DNA of 64,000 bases from a candidate division KSB1 bacterium (GTDB taxonomy: Bacteria > Zhuqueibacterota > Zhuqueibacteria > Zhuqueibacterales > Zhuqueibacteraceae). The translations under genes were made by a program, and so were the position numbers. The notes beneath the pieces were generated by a model, which saw only the letters and a program-made list of their open reading frames with translations, was not told the origin of the DNA and did no database searches. Where the stretch lies: positions 124,001 to 188,000 of the forward strand of contig JAPDPX010000006.1 of NCBI GenBank assembly GCA_034506255.1. The letters are read 5' to 3'. Positions 9,525-17,810 of this stretch are shown here, in pieces; position 1 is the first letter of the stretch, and each line of letters begins with the position of its first letter.

Positions 9525-11873
9525 TTAATAGTGGTAATAGCTGTAACCCTCGTGCGCCAAATCCACCGTGGTGCCGTTCAAAATCACGCCGAGGATCTTG
9601 GCCTGCACATTCTGAAACATTTCGATTTTCTTGCGCGCCACCTCCTTGTGGGTCTTGCCGGCGCGTACCACGATCACGACGCCATCGACCTGGGTGCCCA
9701 GCACCACGGCATCGGTCGCGGCATTCAAGGGCGGGGTGTCGAAGATGACGAGATCGTAACGCCGGCGCATCTCATCGAGAAAACGGCGCAGTTGCACCGA
9801 GCCCAGCATCTCCGAGGGGTTGGGAATCAGCGACCCGCAACTGATCACGGAGAGGTTGGGGATGTGGGTTTCATGAATGATCTCGGAGGCCAGAATCGAG
9901 CCGGTCAGATAGTTGCTGAAACCGGGCTCCTTCGGCACACCAAAGGTGTTGTGCAGCACCCCGCGCCGCAGGTCGGTGTCAACCAGCAGGGTGTTGCTCT
10001 TCTGCTGCGCCATGGTGATGCTGAGATTGGCGGCGGTGAAGGACTTGCCGTCGCCCGGTGCCGTCGAGGTGATCACCAGGGTCTGGATGCGGCCCGCGCT
10101 TTTGGAGAACAGGATGTTGGTGCGCAACGAACGATAGGCCTCGCCAATGGGCGTGGGCGAATAATCGTGTGTCACCAACTGCTGGTCCACCAGCTTGGCC
10201 TTTTCATGATCTTGAAATTCGTAATACTCACCGAAATCGATCTGCGGAATGGCGCCCAGCACGTTCAGCTTTAATGTGCCCTTGATGTCATCCACCGTTT
10301 TGATCGACCGGTCCAGTGCTTCCAGCGCGACGACCACGAACATGCCGAACAGCAGGCCGGCCACGCCACCGGCCGCGGCCTTGGTTTTCTTGTTGCGATT
10401 CACCGGGTATTCCGGTTCGACCGCGGGATCCAAAATCTCGATGTCGGATTTGTCGGAAGTGACCGCAATTTTACCCTTTTGCAACTGCTCGCGCAGCGTT
10501 TGCAGATAGTCCGATTTCTGCTTCCACTCGCGTTCCAGCGCCCACAGGGTGGATTCCTGCTCGGGCAGGCCGCCGAGCTGGGCGTTGAGCAGCACCACTT
10601 CGCGATCCTGCCGGCTGATCTCCTGCGCCAGGTTGCCGAGCTTGGTGCGGCCGGCAGCCTGAATCTGGCTGTAAAGCTGCTGGATTTCATTCTCCAGCGC
10701 CACCACGTCGGGATGGCGTTCGGTTTTGCTGCGCAATTCTTCGGAGCGCCGGGCTTCCAGGTCGCTCAACCGCTGCCGCGCCACCACCATCGAAGCATTG
10801 TTGTCAAAAAGCGGGTGGTTGACGATGCCTTTGTAGATGTAACTGATCGCTTCGCGAGCGGTCCCGCTGGCATTTTCCACGGACGTGCTCATGGCGCGTT
10901 CGAGCAGCTCCTTTAAGCCGTCCCGCTGTTGCTTGAGGGTTTCGAGCTTTTTCTCGGCCTCCGCCAGCTTGGCCACGGTCAACTGGTAGCGGTCTCCGCC
11001 GACATTGCCGCCGGCGCGGCGTTTGGCCTCGGTGTAACGCCGGTCGATCTCCTCATAGTCGCGCTGCGCCTGGCGCACCTGTTCCTGCAGCGTCTCCAGT
11101 TGTTTTTCATCGGAGCTGGCGCCTTCGACTTTGCTGCGGTCAACATAAAGTTGCGCCAGACTGTTGGCGGTTTGCGTGACGACATAGGGGTCATTGCCGG
11201 TGAGCTTCACCGACATCAGCGTCAGGCTCTGGTTCAAGCCCGGCTGCACACGCTGTTGCAATGACGTCACCGCCGACTTGAACGACTCGACTTTGAAGGT
11301 GATGCGGGGCGGCAGTTTTTGCGGGTCCGCCAGTTGAAAAGAGATGCCATTCACCGAGATGGTATCACTGGCGGCGCGAAACACGTCGCCGGTGCGCAGG
11401 GGAATCTCCTCGTCGGTGTCTTCATCCAGCATGGCGAGCGTAAACCGGCCATCACCGGGAATCTGCAGGATATAGGTGCCGGGGCGGGGATGGTAGGTGG
11501 TGGAGAGTTTGGTGAAAATCCGGTTGCGAATGAGAAACCGGCCGTTCTCCGAGTCCTGCTCGAGGGTGACGGCCAGGCCGAGTGCGGCCACCACCTGCTC
11601 GGCAAAGGTGCGGCTGTTGAGCACCTCGACGATTTCCTGCATCATCTTTTCGGGGTTTTTCATCGCGCTGATGTTGCGATAGCGGATGGTGGCGGTGGCC
11701 TCATAGATCGGCTTCTCCTGCTTCACATAAATCGCCCACGGCACCGCCACCAGCGCGGCAACCAGCAACACCAGCCACCACCGGCGTTTGAGCGCCTGCA
11801 CATAACGGCCCAAATCCAGCTTTTGACCTTCCAGTGCCCCATCATCCTCAAAGGCGAATGTGTCGATACCCAT
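9525..11873 (-). CDS. Wzc-like polysaccharide co-polymerase and tyrosine autokinase
   Basis: The 782-residue protein has an N-terminal Wzz domain with a first transmembrane helix (RRWWLVLLVAALVAVPWAIY) and a long periplasmic coiled-coil region. A second helix (AAAGGVAGLLFGMFVVVAL) leads to a cytoplasmic BY-kinase domain with Walker A STAPGDGKSFTAANLS (Lys610), Walker A' VDTDLRRG and Walker B FDTPPLNAATDA. The C-terminus EGYSYYHY is the tyrosine-rich autophosphorylation tail. It controls polymer length and export together with Wza. An upstream extension to 12014 would overlap the wza-like gene; the ATG at 11873, preceded by GGGAA, is preferred because the conserved N-terminus starts there. Confidence 0.95.
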   Translation of the reverse strand: MGIDTFAFEDDGALEGQKLDLGRYVQALKRRWWLVLLVAALVAVPWAIYVKQEKPIYEATATIRYRNISAMKNPEKMMQEIVEVLNSRTFAEQVVAALGLAVTLEQDSENGRFLIRNRIFTKLSTTYHPRPGTYILQIPGDGRFTLAMLDEDTDEEIPLRTGDVFRAASDTISVNGISFQLADPQKLPPRITFKVESFKSAVTSLQQRVQPGLNQSLTLMSVKLTGNDPYVVTQTANSLAQLYVDRSKVEGASSDEKQLETLQEQVRQAQRDYEEIDRRYTEAKRRAGGNVGGDRYQLTVAKLAEAEKKLETLKQQRDGLKELLERAMSTSVENASGTAREAISYIYKGIVNHPLFDNNASMVVARQRLSDLEARRSEELRSKTERHPDVVALENEIQQLYSQIQAAGRTKLGNLAQEISRQDREVVLLNAQLGGLPEQESTLWALEREWKQKSDYLQTLREQLQKGKIAVTSDKSDIEILDPAVEPEYPVNRNKKTKAAAGGVAGLLFGMFVVVALEALDRSIKTVDDIKGTLKLNVLGAIPQIDFGEYYEFQDHEKAKLVDQQLVTHDYSPTPIGEAYRSLRTNILFSKSAGRIQTLVITSTAPGDGKSFTAANLSITMAQQKSNTLLVDTDLRRGVLHNTFGVPKEPGFSNYLTGSILASEIIHETHIPNLSVISCGSLIPNPSEMLGSVQLRRFLDEMRRRYDLVIFDTPPLNAATDAVVLGTQVDGVVIVVRAGKTHKEVARKKIEMFQNVQAKILGVILNGTTVDLAHEGYSYYHY

Positions 11874-11937
11874 TTTTTCCCGAACTCCGTTGCTAAACCA
11901 CTGCCTCTTCAACTGAGCTCCACGACCCACGCCGCGG

Positions 11938-12660
11938 TCAGCGATTGTTACGGTCGGAGACTTGCAGATAGAACACGGCGACCGAGAGAGCAAAAGAGGT
12001 GTAGCGCACCACATCGTCGAGGGTGAAGCGCGAGTAAGTCGGCATGATCACCTGGTCGCCGGAGCGCACGCCGAGCTGTTCGAGCGAATGGGCGTTTTCA
12101 AAGCCTTCCAAAAGATTTTTGCTCACGGTGCGACCGCCGCGCATCACTTTAATCTTGCGCACGTCGGCACCGTTGGCCGGCCCGCCGGCGAGGTTGATCA
12201 GTTCCCACAGCGATTCCTTGGCCCGAATCAGGTAGGAGCCCGGCCGCTGCACCGCACCCATCACCGCCACCCGGATCAACGGCATGCAGAAGATCTGTTC
12301 GATCGGCGGCTTGATGGTGAGATCATTGAACAGCTCGTCGCGCAGCCGGCGCGCCAGACTGTCGGGCGACAAGCCGGCAGCTTTGATCGGGGCACGCAAA
12401 TAGGGGACGTAGATGTAGCCGCCCTGATCGATGAGATAATCACCTGCCAGGTTCAAGTCCTGGCGCCGGCCCATGTCGCGGCTGTCGGTTTTTTCCAACA
12501 CAATCACGCGCACGCCTTCGCCCGCGCGGAAACGGACTCCCTGACCGTCACGGGAATAATAGCCGGACTGCGCTTGACTGATCCCACTGGCAAGGCCGAG
12601 GAAGAGCATGGCGCCCAGGGCGACCACGCGCGCCCCGGGGTGGAAACGATTGCTGTGCAT
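11938..12660 (-). CDS. Polysaccharide export protein, Wza/BexD family
   Basis: The 240-residue precursor has a signal peptide (about residues 1-30, VVALGAMLFLGLASGISQAQ) without a lipobox Cys. It is followed by a polysaccharide export domain (YLIDQGGYIYVPYLRAPIKAAG) and an SLBB-type repeat (VAVMGAVQRPGSYLI). The C-terminus has a hydrophobic stretch ending VFYLQVSDRNNR, where Wza-like proteins carry the outer-membrane helix. It would form the outer-membrane channel for the polymer assembled by the neighbouring Wzc and priming transferase. The ATG at 12660 is chosen because GGGAG lies 8 nt upstream; the frame is open to 12735. Confidence 0.9.
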   Translation of the reverse strand: MHSNRFHPGARVVALGAMLFLGLASGISQAQSGYYSRDGQGVRFRAGEGVRVIVLEKTDSRDMGRRQDLNLAGDYLIDQGGYIYVPYLRAPIKAAGLSPDSLARRLRDELFNDLTIKPPIEQIFCMPLIRVAVMGAVQRPGSYLIRAKESLWELINLAGGPANGADVRKIKVMRGGRTVSKNLLEGFENAHSLEQLGVRSGDQVIMPTYSRFTLDDVVRYTSFALSVAVFYLQVSDRNNR

Positions 12661-12853
12661 GACTGAGACTCCCATAGAAGGTGGCAAGAATTCAATCCGT
12701 TGAACCTGCCGCATGCAGGCAGAATCGCACCGCATCGCGACAGACTAAATTACCTGCAAACGCAGCAGTTGAGCATCGCGCCGCAGCAAAACAGCCCCTG
12801 CGGCACACACGCAGCGGCGGGTGGCCTGCAAATGCAATAACACAATGGGACCC

Positions 12854-12869
12854 AGCAATTGCTATACCA
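12854..12869 (-). promoter_or_regulatory. Candidate sigma-54 (-24/-12) promoter ahead of the wza-like gene
   Basis: On the minus strand the sequence TGGTATAGCAATTGCT matches the sigma-54 consensus TGGCACR-N4-TTGCW, with the invariant GG and GC dinucleotides at the correct spacing and only two mismatches. It would give a leader of roughly 180 nt before the wza-like ATG. It contains a 10-bp palindrome (AGCAATTGCT), so a chance or operator origin is possible. Confidence 0.3.
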
Positions 12870-12956
12870 GCGCTCGGGCGGGTGAAGCAGAGGTTATTGG
12901 GATAACGACTGCCGGAGCAGTCACCGGAAGGAGGAGGAGAACGGGGCCCTGCAACC

Positions 12957-13679
12957 TCAACGTGAGCGATAGAACCGATACCGCTTTTCCTGGGTATCCA
13001 GGTTCAATTTGCGGAGAAGTTGATAGAGCTTCCACCAGCCAATCTTGACGAAGCCGAAGCGCTCGGTGTTGAGGCTTTGCGCAATCTTGCGCACCCCCGC
13101 GGCGGGATTTTCGATGATGATGATCTTGACCTTCTCCGTCAGTGGCAAGACACGTTCATCAATTTTCGGTTTGGTGAATGCCGAGCGTGACTTGGCGCGC
13201 ACCCCCTCCGCTTCGCGCAGACGCAAAGCGGATTTGGGCGGATCCAGTACCGCCACCTCTCCTGTGCTCAATTCGGTCGGACTGTAAGATTGCGAGATGC
13301 TGCGGGTCAGATCCAGGCCGATCGACAGGTCAAAATCGTCGATCGCCTCTTCGAGGGAGTCATAAGCATCCAAAATACGGTTGAACTCCAGCATCTCAAA
13401 GACGTCGTGCACCTCCGGGATCATCCCCACGATCTTCAAATCCCCGCCATTCTCCCGGATACCCTTGATCTCGCCGACAAACACACCCCAACCCGCCGAG
13501 CTGACGTAGTTGACCTGGCTCATGTCCACAATCAGATGATAGATGCCCTCGCGGAGCACCTGGGTGATCTGAGTCAGCATTTCCGAGCAGGTCTGCGTGT
13601 CGATATATCCTTTGACACGAAACAAGGCGATGTCACGACGAGTGCCGACCTTGGTGACTGAAATCTCGATTCCTTCCAT
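12957..13679 (-). CDS. STAS-domain protein with C-terminal helix-turn-helix-like domain
   Basis: The first 110 residues of this 240-residue protein form a STAS (anti-anti-sigma) domain. They include LIVDMSQVNYVSSAGWGVFV, where one serine of the SS pair is at the position phosphorylated in SpoIIAA-type proteins. A linker of about 60 residues leads to a basic C-terminal segment (GVRKIAQSLNTERFGF, then WWKLYQLLRKLNL) that looks like a winged helix-turn-helix. The combination suggests a partner-switching regulator that also binds DNA. It is the first gene ahead of the exopolysaccharide genes on the same strand, so it may regulate them. The function is inferred from domain appearance only. Confidence 0.85.
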   Translation of the reverse strand: MEGIEISVTKVGTRRDIALFRVKGYIDTQTCSEMLTQITQVLREGIYHLIVDMSQVNYVSSAGWGVFVGEIKGIRENGGDLKIVGMIPEVHDVFEMLEFNRILDAYDSLEEAIDDFDLSIGLDLTRSISQSYSPTELSTGEVAVLDPPKSALRLREAEGVRAKSRSAFTKPKIDERVLPLTEKVKIIIIENPAAGVRKIAQSLNTERFGFVKIGWWKLYQLLRKLNLDTQEKRYRFYRSR

Positions 13680-14017
13680 TAACTAAGCCTCTTGCCAGTG
13701 CTGGCACCCTTTTTCGTTCTCAAATTTTATGCCGACGCAGTCAGAGCGCCGGCCGTGCTCCGGCCTGCCACGCGGCCGCCAGCCGGCATACGCTCCCCCC
13801 GCGGGACTGACCCGACGTAAACCCTGTATTTGAGATTAGAAACCGTCCCTCAAGCATGCCGCAAAGCGACAACCGACCGGCGCACAGCAAAAACAGACCA
13901 GCGCAGCCGACGAAAGATTGTGACACTTGTCGAGAATTTGTTCACTCTTGAAACAGCGGGCGTATCATCCTAAAACGCAGAAAGCGCATCCGTCACAACC
14001 GGACGGCTGAAAACCGA
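13680..14017. other. Intergenic region between the glgA-like and STAS genes
   Basis: 338 bp with no supported gene. It should hold the promoter for the STAS gene on the minus strand, but no convincing -35/-10 pair was found. A small hairpin (CCGTC/GACGG on the minus strand) lies just after the glgA-like stop, without a T-tract. Confidence 0.5.
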
Positions 14018-15505
14018 TTACTTCTTGCCGCGCGACAGCAGCTTGGCATACAGCCGGGTGTACTCCTCCGCCACGGTTTCCCAGGAAGGATTGGCTGTCA
14101 TCGCAGCCTTGGCCACCTTCGTCCAGCGCTTCCGATCACGAAACAGCGTGACCGCGTTCTTCAGCGCTTTAACCATCTCCCGGGCCTCGGGGTTGGCCAG
14201 TAAAAAGGCATTGCCGCTTGCGGCTTTGCGGCAATCCTGCAAGGCTTCGGTGTAACCATCGTGTGCAGCAAGCAGCGGCACCACGCCGTAAGCCATGGCT
14301 TGCAGCGGCAGGGATGATTTCAACAGCCGACCCGACACCGGCAGCACCAGATCACTGGCGGCAAGCCCGCGATGCAAAGCCGGCTCGTCATAACCGACCA
14401 GTACAGCCAGTTTGCCTGCATACTTCTTGCGATGTTTCGCAAGGAGCTTCTCGGTTTTGGGGTTGGCGACACCGAGAAAGATGACGCCGCAATTGAGTGC
14501 CAGCGCTTCATTCAGCACGGCATCGATTTGCTCGAGGGATTCCGCGCCCTCGCCCTGGTCCAGCAGGGCGAGCCACGGGGTTTCCTCCGAAAAAAGGCAG
14601 GCGACGCTCTCCAGGAACTCTTTCTTGCCGCGCAGCTTTCCGGCGAGATCGCCGGCGGAAAAATGGTGAAGCAGATGGGGATTGGCGGCCGGGTTCCAGA
14701 CTTTGCGATCGACACCATGCGGCGTGCCGGTGAGCAGCTTGCGCCGTTTCTGCAAAACCTCTTCAAGACCGTGGAGGCGGGCGCCGCCCTGCAGCAAGTT
14801 TTTGGCGTGGCCCTCGCCGATGACGTTGATCAAGTCGGCGCTCAGCAAACCCGCCTTGAGAAAATTGAACTGGCCGTCGAGTGCAATCTGACCCTCCGGG
14901 TAGAATGAAGAATCGCCGCCGGTGATCACCTTCAGGAGATTGCTGGAGGAAACGCCCGTCTCCTCGAAGTTATGCACGCTGAGCAGGACTTTGGTGTTCT
15001 TGAAGAAGGCCTCGTCGCGGTAGGTGGTTTTAAGCAGGACGGGAATCAAGGCAGTTGGCCAGTCATTGCAGTGAATGATGTCCGGCTGCCAGTGCAGCAG
15101 TTTCAGCGTTTCCAGGCAGCCTTTGCAAAACAGGGAGAAGCGCTCGGCGTTGTCGGCGTAGGCTTTCTTGGTTTTGGGATCACGGTAAAGGCCCTGGCGG
15201 TCGAAAGCGGGCTTCTGATCGAAGAAATAGATTTGCACTTTGGAATCCGGCAGGAAGGCCGACTTGCCGTTGGCGACATGGGTTTCGTTTCCCCACGGCA
15301 CCATCATGTCCTTCAGGCGAATCACGTCGCGCAGAACGTACCGGCGTTCGTTGACACTGCGGTAGTTGGGCATCATGACGCGGATGTCATGATCCAGTTC
15401 TTTCAGCGCTTTGGGAAGGGCGTTGGCAGTGTCCGCGAGCAGGCTGGTGCCAACGAAGGGCGAGATTTCCGCTGCCACATAAAAAATTTTGAATTTGTTT
15501 TTCAT
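14018..15505 (-). CDS. Glycogen/starch synthase-like GT5 glycosyltransferase (divergent)
   Basis: This 495-residue protein follows the GlgA layout: an N-terminal Rossmann half starting FYVAAEISPF, the conserved WQPDIIHCNDWPTALIPVLL, then TPHGVDRKVWNPAANPHL. Two hallmark sites differ. The KTGGLADV loop that binds ADP-glucose reads GTSLLADT, so the Lys is missing, and the C-terminal EPCGL motif is replaced by LKSSL. From memory, Chlorobi and Bacteroidota GlgA homologues show similar departures in the first motif. It may still be a glucan synthase with another donor or mechanism, or a non-catalytic partner. It lies 78 bp downstream of the GalT-family gene; AAAGG precedes the ATG. Confidence 0.82.
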   Translation of the reverse strand: MKNKFKIFYVAAEISPFVGTSLLADTANALPKALKELDHDIRVMMPNYRSVNERRYVLRDVIRLKDMMVPWGNETHVANGKSAFLPDSKVQIYFFDQKPAFDRQGLYRDPKTKKAYADNAERFSLFCKGCLETLKLLHWQPDIIHCNDWPTALIPVLLKTTYRDEAFFKNTKVLLSVHNFEETGVSSSNLLKVITGGDSSFYPEGQIALDGQFNFLKAGLLSADLINVIGEGHAKNLLQGGARLHGLEEVLQKRRKLLTGTPHGVDRKVWNPAANPHLLHHFSAGDLAGKLRGKKEFLESVACLFSEETPWLALLDQGEGAESLEQIDAVLNEALALNCGVIFLGVANPKTEKLLAKHRKKYAGKLAVLVGYDEPALHRGLAASDLVLPVSGRLLKSSLPLQAMAYGVVPLLAAHDGYTEALQDCRKAASGNAFLLANPEAREMVKALKNAVTLFRDRKRWTKVAKAAMTANPSWETVAEEYTRLYAKLLSRGKK

Positions 15506-15583
15506 TACGCCTTTCCTGTTTCTTCAGCTTGCATAACTCGTTCACTGCTGAGGCCGGCGGGCGGTGTGCGCCGCGCGGCGGGG

Positions 15584-16582
15584 TCAGAGGCGAGCATCGC
15601 GCAGGTGCTGGGCCGCGATTTCCGGGGGCGTGGGGTTGATGTAAAAACCCGAACCCCATTCAAACCCTGCAACCCTGGTGAGTTTCGGGATAATCTCGAG
15701 GTGCCAGTGGTATTCCAGCGAGGCCGGCTCCTGCAGCGGGAAAGTATGCAGAATGAAATTGTAATGCGGATCATCCAGGGCACTGCTGATGCGCTGCAGT
15801 GTCTCCTGCAGGGTCACCGCCAAACCGTGGTAGAGCTCCGGCTCGGTGGCCTCGAAATGCGAGACATGCCGGGTGGGGAGCAGCCAGGTTTCAAAGGGGA
15901 AGCGCGGGGCAAAAGGCTCGATTGCAACATAGTCGGCGCGCGCCACCACCACGCGCTTGCCGGAATGCAGCTCCTGGCGGAGAATGTCACAGTAGATGCA
16001 GCGCTCTTTCAACTCGAAATGCTGGTGGGCACCGAACAATTCCTCCTGTACACGCTTGGGAATGATGGGGGTGGCGATCAGTTGCGAGTGCGAATGTTCC
16101 AGTGAGGCGCCGGCGGCTGTGCCGCGGTTTTTGAACACCAGAATGTATTTGAAGCGGGTGTCATTCTTCAAATCCAGAATGCGCGCGCGATAGGTCAGCA
16201 AAATGTCCTGGACATGATCGAGGGACAGATCCGCCAGCTCGGCCAGATGATTGGGGGTCTCGATGATCACTTCATGGGCCCCCACACCGTTCATCAGATC
16301 ATACAAGCCCTCGCCACGGGGATTGAGATCGCCTTCAATTTGCAGTGCCGGAAATTTGTTGGGCACGACACGGATGCTCCAACCGGTGGTGTTGGGGGCA
16401 GAAGAGTTGGGGCGGAGGGCGACGATCTCGGGGGGGGTTTTGTCCTCGTTGCCCGGGCAAAACGGGCAGAACCCGCCGGAGCGCACCTTGGGTCCGACGA
16501 GCCAGTCGCCAGGCCGCTTGCCCCGTTCGGTCGAAATGATCACCCAACGATTGGTAATAGGGTCCTTGCGTAGCTCCGGCAT
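15584..16582 (-). CDS. galT: Galactose-1-phosphate uridylyltransferase family protein
   Basis: This 332-residue HIT-superfamily nucleotidyltransferase has an N-terminal zinc-type CPFCPGNE motif and the active-site triad segment EHSHSQLIATP, where the second His is the nucleotide-carrying residue. A second HIT-like half contains FAPRFPFETWLLP. GalT exchanges UMP between UDP-glucose and galactose-1-phosphate. The HSHSQ form, instead of HPHGQ, is also seen in GalT relatives that act on ADP-glucose. With a glycogen synthase-like gene immediately downstream, ADP-glucose chemistry is a real alternative. The ATG at 16582 has no strong ribosome site. Confidence 0.9.
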   Translation of the reverse strand: MPELRKDPITNRWVIISTERGKRPGDWLVGPKVRSGGFCPFCPGNEDKTPPEIVALRPNSSAPNTTGWSIRVVPNKFPALQIEGDLNPRGEGLYDLMNGVGAHEVIIETPNHLAELADLSLDHVQDILLTYRARILDLKNDTRFKYILVFKNRGTAAGASLEHSHSQLIATPIIPKRVQEELFGAHQHFELKERCIYCDILRQELHSGKRVVVARADYVAIEPFAPRFPFETWLLPTRHVSHFEATEPELYHGLAVTLQETLQRISSALDDPHYNFILHTFPLQEPASLEYHWHLEIIPKLTRVAGFEWGSGFYINPTPPEIAAQHLRDARL

Positions 16583-16754
16583 GCGTGGTTCTGGTATCTT
16601 GCGATTTTCATCAGATTCCTGCTTTGGCAGAGTCGTCCGCCAGCAGACTGCGAGACACGGCGAAGCGGCCGCCGGGCCGGGTGCGGCGTTGCTTATCTCG
16701 GCAGCGGCGAAGTCTGCGGATCTTCTCCGGCGGTCGGCGATTGGCGGCTGCAGA

Positions 16755-16779
16755 GATTTCCCGCCTGCAGAGGGAAATC
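16755..16779. repeat. Perfect 8-bp inverted repeat upstream of galT-like gene
   Basis: GATTTCCC at 16755-16762 and GGGAAATC at 16772-16779 form an 8-bp stem with a 9-nt loop (GCCTGCAGA). It sits between the cpoB-like terminator and the galT-like start, so it could be an operator, an mRNA hairpin or a dispersed palindrome. Confidence 0.4.
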
Positions 16780-16799
16780 CGGTTCAAGCGCGTGTAATG

Positions 16800-16821
16800 A
16801 AAAAGGTGGCGCAAGGCCACC
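16800..16821 (-). terminator. Rho-independent terminator after the YbgF/CpoB-like gene
   Basis: On the minus strand GGTGGC, a 5-nt loop (CTTGC) and GCCACC form a GC-rich 6-bp stem followed directly by TTTTT. It lies about 60 nt past the stop of the lipoprotein gene at 16881, on the correct strand. Confidence 0.7.
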
Positions 16822-16880
16822 CCGTGGGCGCATCAACAGCAGCGCGATACTGAGCGCGTTTCTTCCCGCAGCAGGCCGGC

Positions 16881-17726
16881 CTACATCTGGCTGAGATAAC
16901 GCCTGGCTTTGGCAACGTATTCGCTGTTGGGGTAGATGGCGAGCAGTTGCTCCAGCTCACTGCGTGCGCGGGCACGGTCCCCCAGCCGCAAATAGCACAG
17001 CCCCAGCTTCAAGTGAGCATCATCCAGCTTGTCCGAGCGTGAGAAGGCGAGCAGCTTTTGAAATTCCGCGACAGCCTGTACGTAATTGCCCAGCCCGTAA
17101 TAGCATTCGCCGATCCAGTATTGGGCATTGTCCGCCAGGCTGTTCTTGTCGTCTTCCGCCAGCAGCTCGGCAAAGAGCTGGATGGCCTGGTGATATAGTT
17201 TTTGTTCGTACAGCTCGCGGGCCTGGGCATAACGCTGGGCATAGTTGCCGCTGACGGTGACCGCCCGGCTGTTGCCGCTGCTGCGTTTTTGCGCCGCCTC
17301 CAGTTCGGCTTGCAGGGCCTGCAGACGGCGTTCCTTCTCGTTCACCTCCGCTTGCAGCGAGGAAATTTGCTGGTTCTTCTCCTGCAATTCGCGCTGCAGG
17401 CGCGACACCTCGCTGCTGGTCTCCGGCTGCACCATCGCCACCGGCGCCGTGGTGTCGGGTTTACTGGCGGCGGCTTCCGGCTTTTTGGCTTCCGGGACGA
17501 TGCCCAACAACCGCAACACTTCGTTCTCGTCCTCGGTGGTGGCAGGCGGCGCACCTTGCTCCCCGCCTTCCAGCAGGCGATCGATATCCACCTCTTCGCC
17601 GGAAGTGCCTTCGGTTTGGGCGGCTTTTCGACCGCCGCCACAAGCGGTGAGCAACACCAAAACCGACGCTGCCAGCAGCACGAGAGCAGCCGGTGAAATT
17701 GTCCGACGCAAAACTCTTTGCCTCAT
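16881..17726 (-). CDS. YbgF/CpoB-like lipoprotein with coiled coil and TPRs
   Basis: The 281-residue precursor has a lipoprotein signal peptide (VLLAASVLVLLTAC, lipobox LTAC then GGG). A low-complexity Glu/Ala/Pro linker and a coiled coil (VSRLQRELQEKNQQISSLQ) follow. The C-terminal tetratricopeptide region begins with YAQARELYEQKLYHQAIQLF and carries three repeats (AQYWIGECYYGLGNYVQAV, DAHLKLGLCYLRLGDRARA). This is the architecture of Tol-Pal-associated CpoB/YbgF or of BamD-like TPR lipoproteins. The ATG at 17726 has AGGAG 6 nt upstream; the longer frame to 17780 is not used. The role is probably envelope maintenance; no tol or pal gene is adjacent here. Confidence 0.87.
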   Translation of the reverse strand: MRQRVLRRTISPAALVLLAASVLVLLTACGGGRKAAQTEGTSGEEVDIDRLLEGGEQGAPPATTEDENEVLRLLGIVPEAKKPEAAASKPDTTAPVAMVQPETSSEVSRLQRELQEKNQQISSLQAEVNEKERRLQALQAELEAAQKRSSGNSRAVTVSGNYAQRYAQARELYEQKLYHQAIQLFAELLAEDDKNSLADNAQYWIGECYYGLGNYVQAVAEFQKLLAFSRSDKLDDAHLKLGLCYLRLGDRARARSELEQLLAIYPNSEYVAKARRYLSQM

Positions 17727-17810
17727 TACCGTCTCCTGGTCACACTTGGATGGACCCGCTGATATGTCCTGGCGCCACACAGAGCCGTGCGGTGCATTTG
17801 CTGTGACGTC

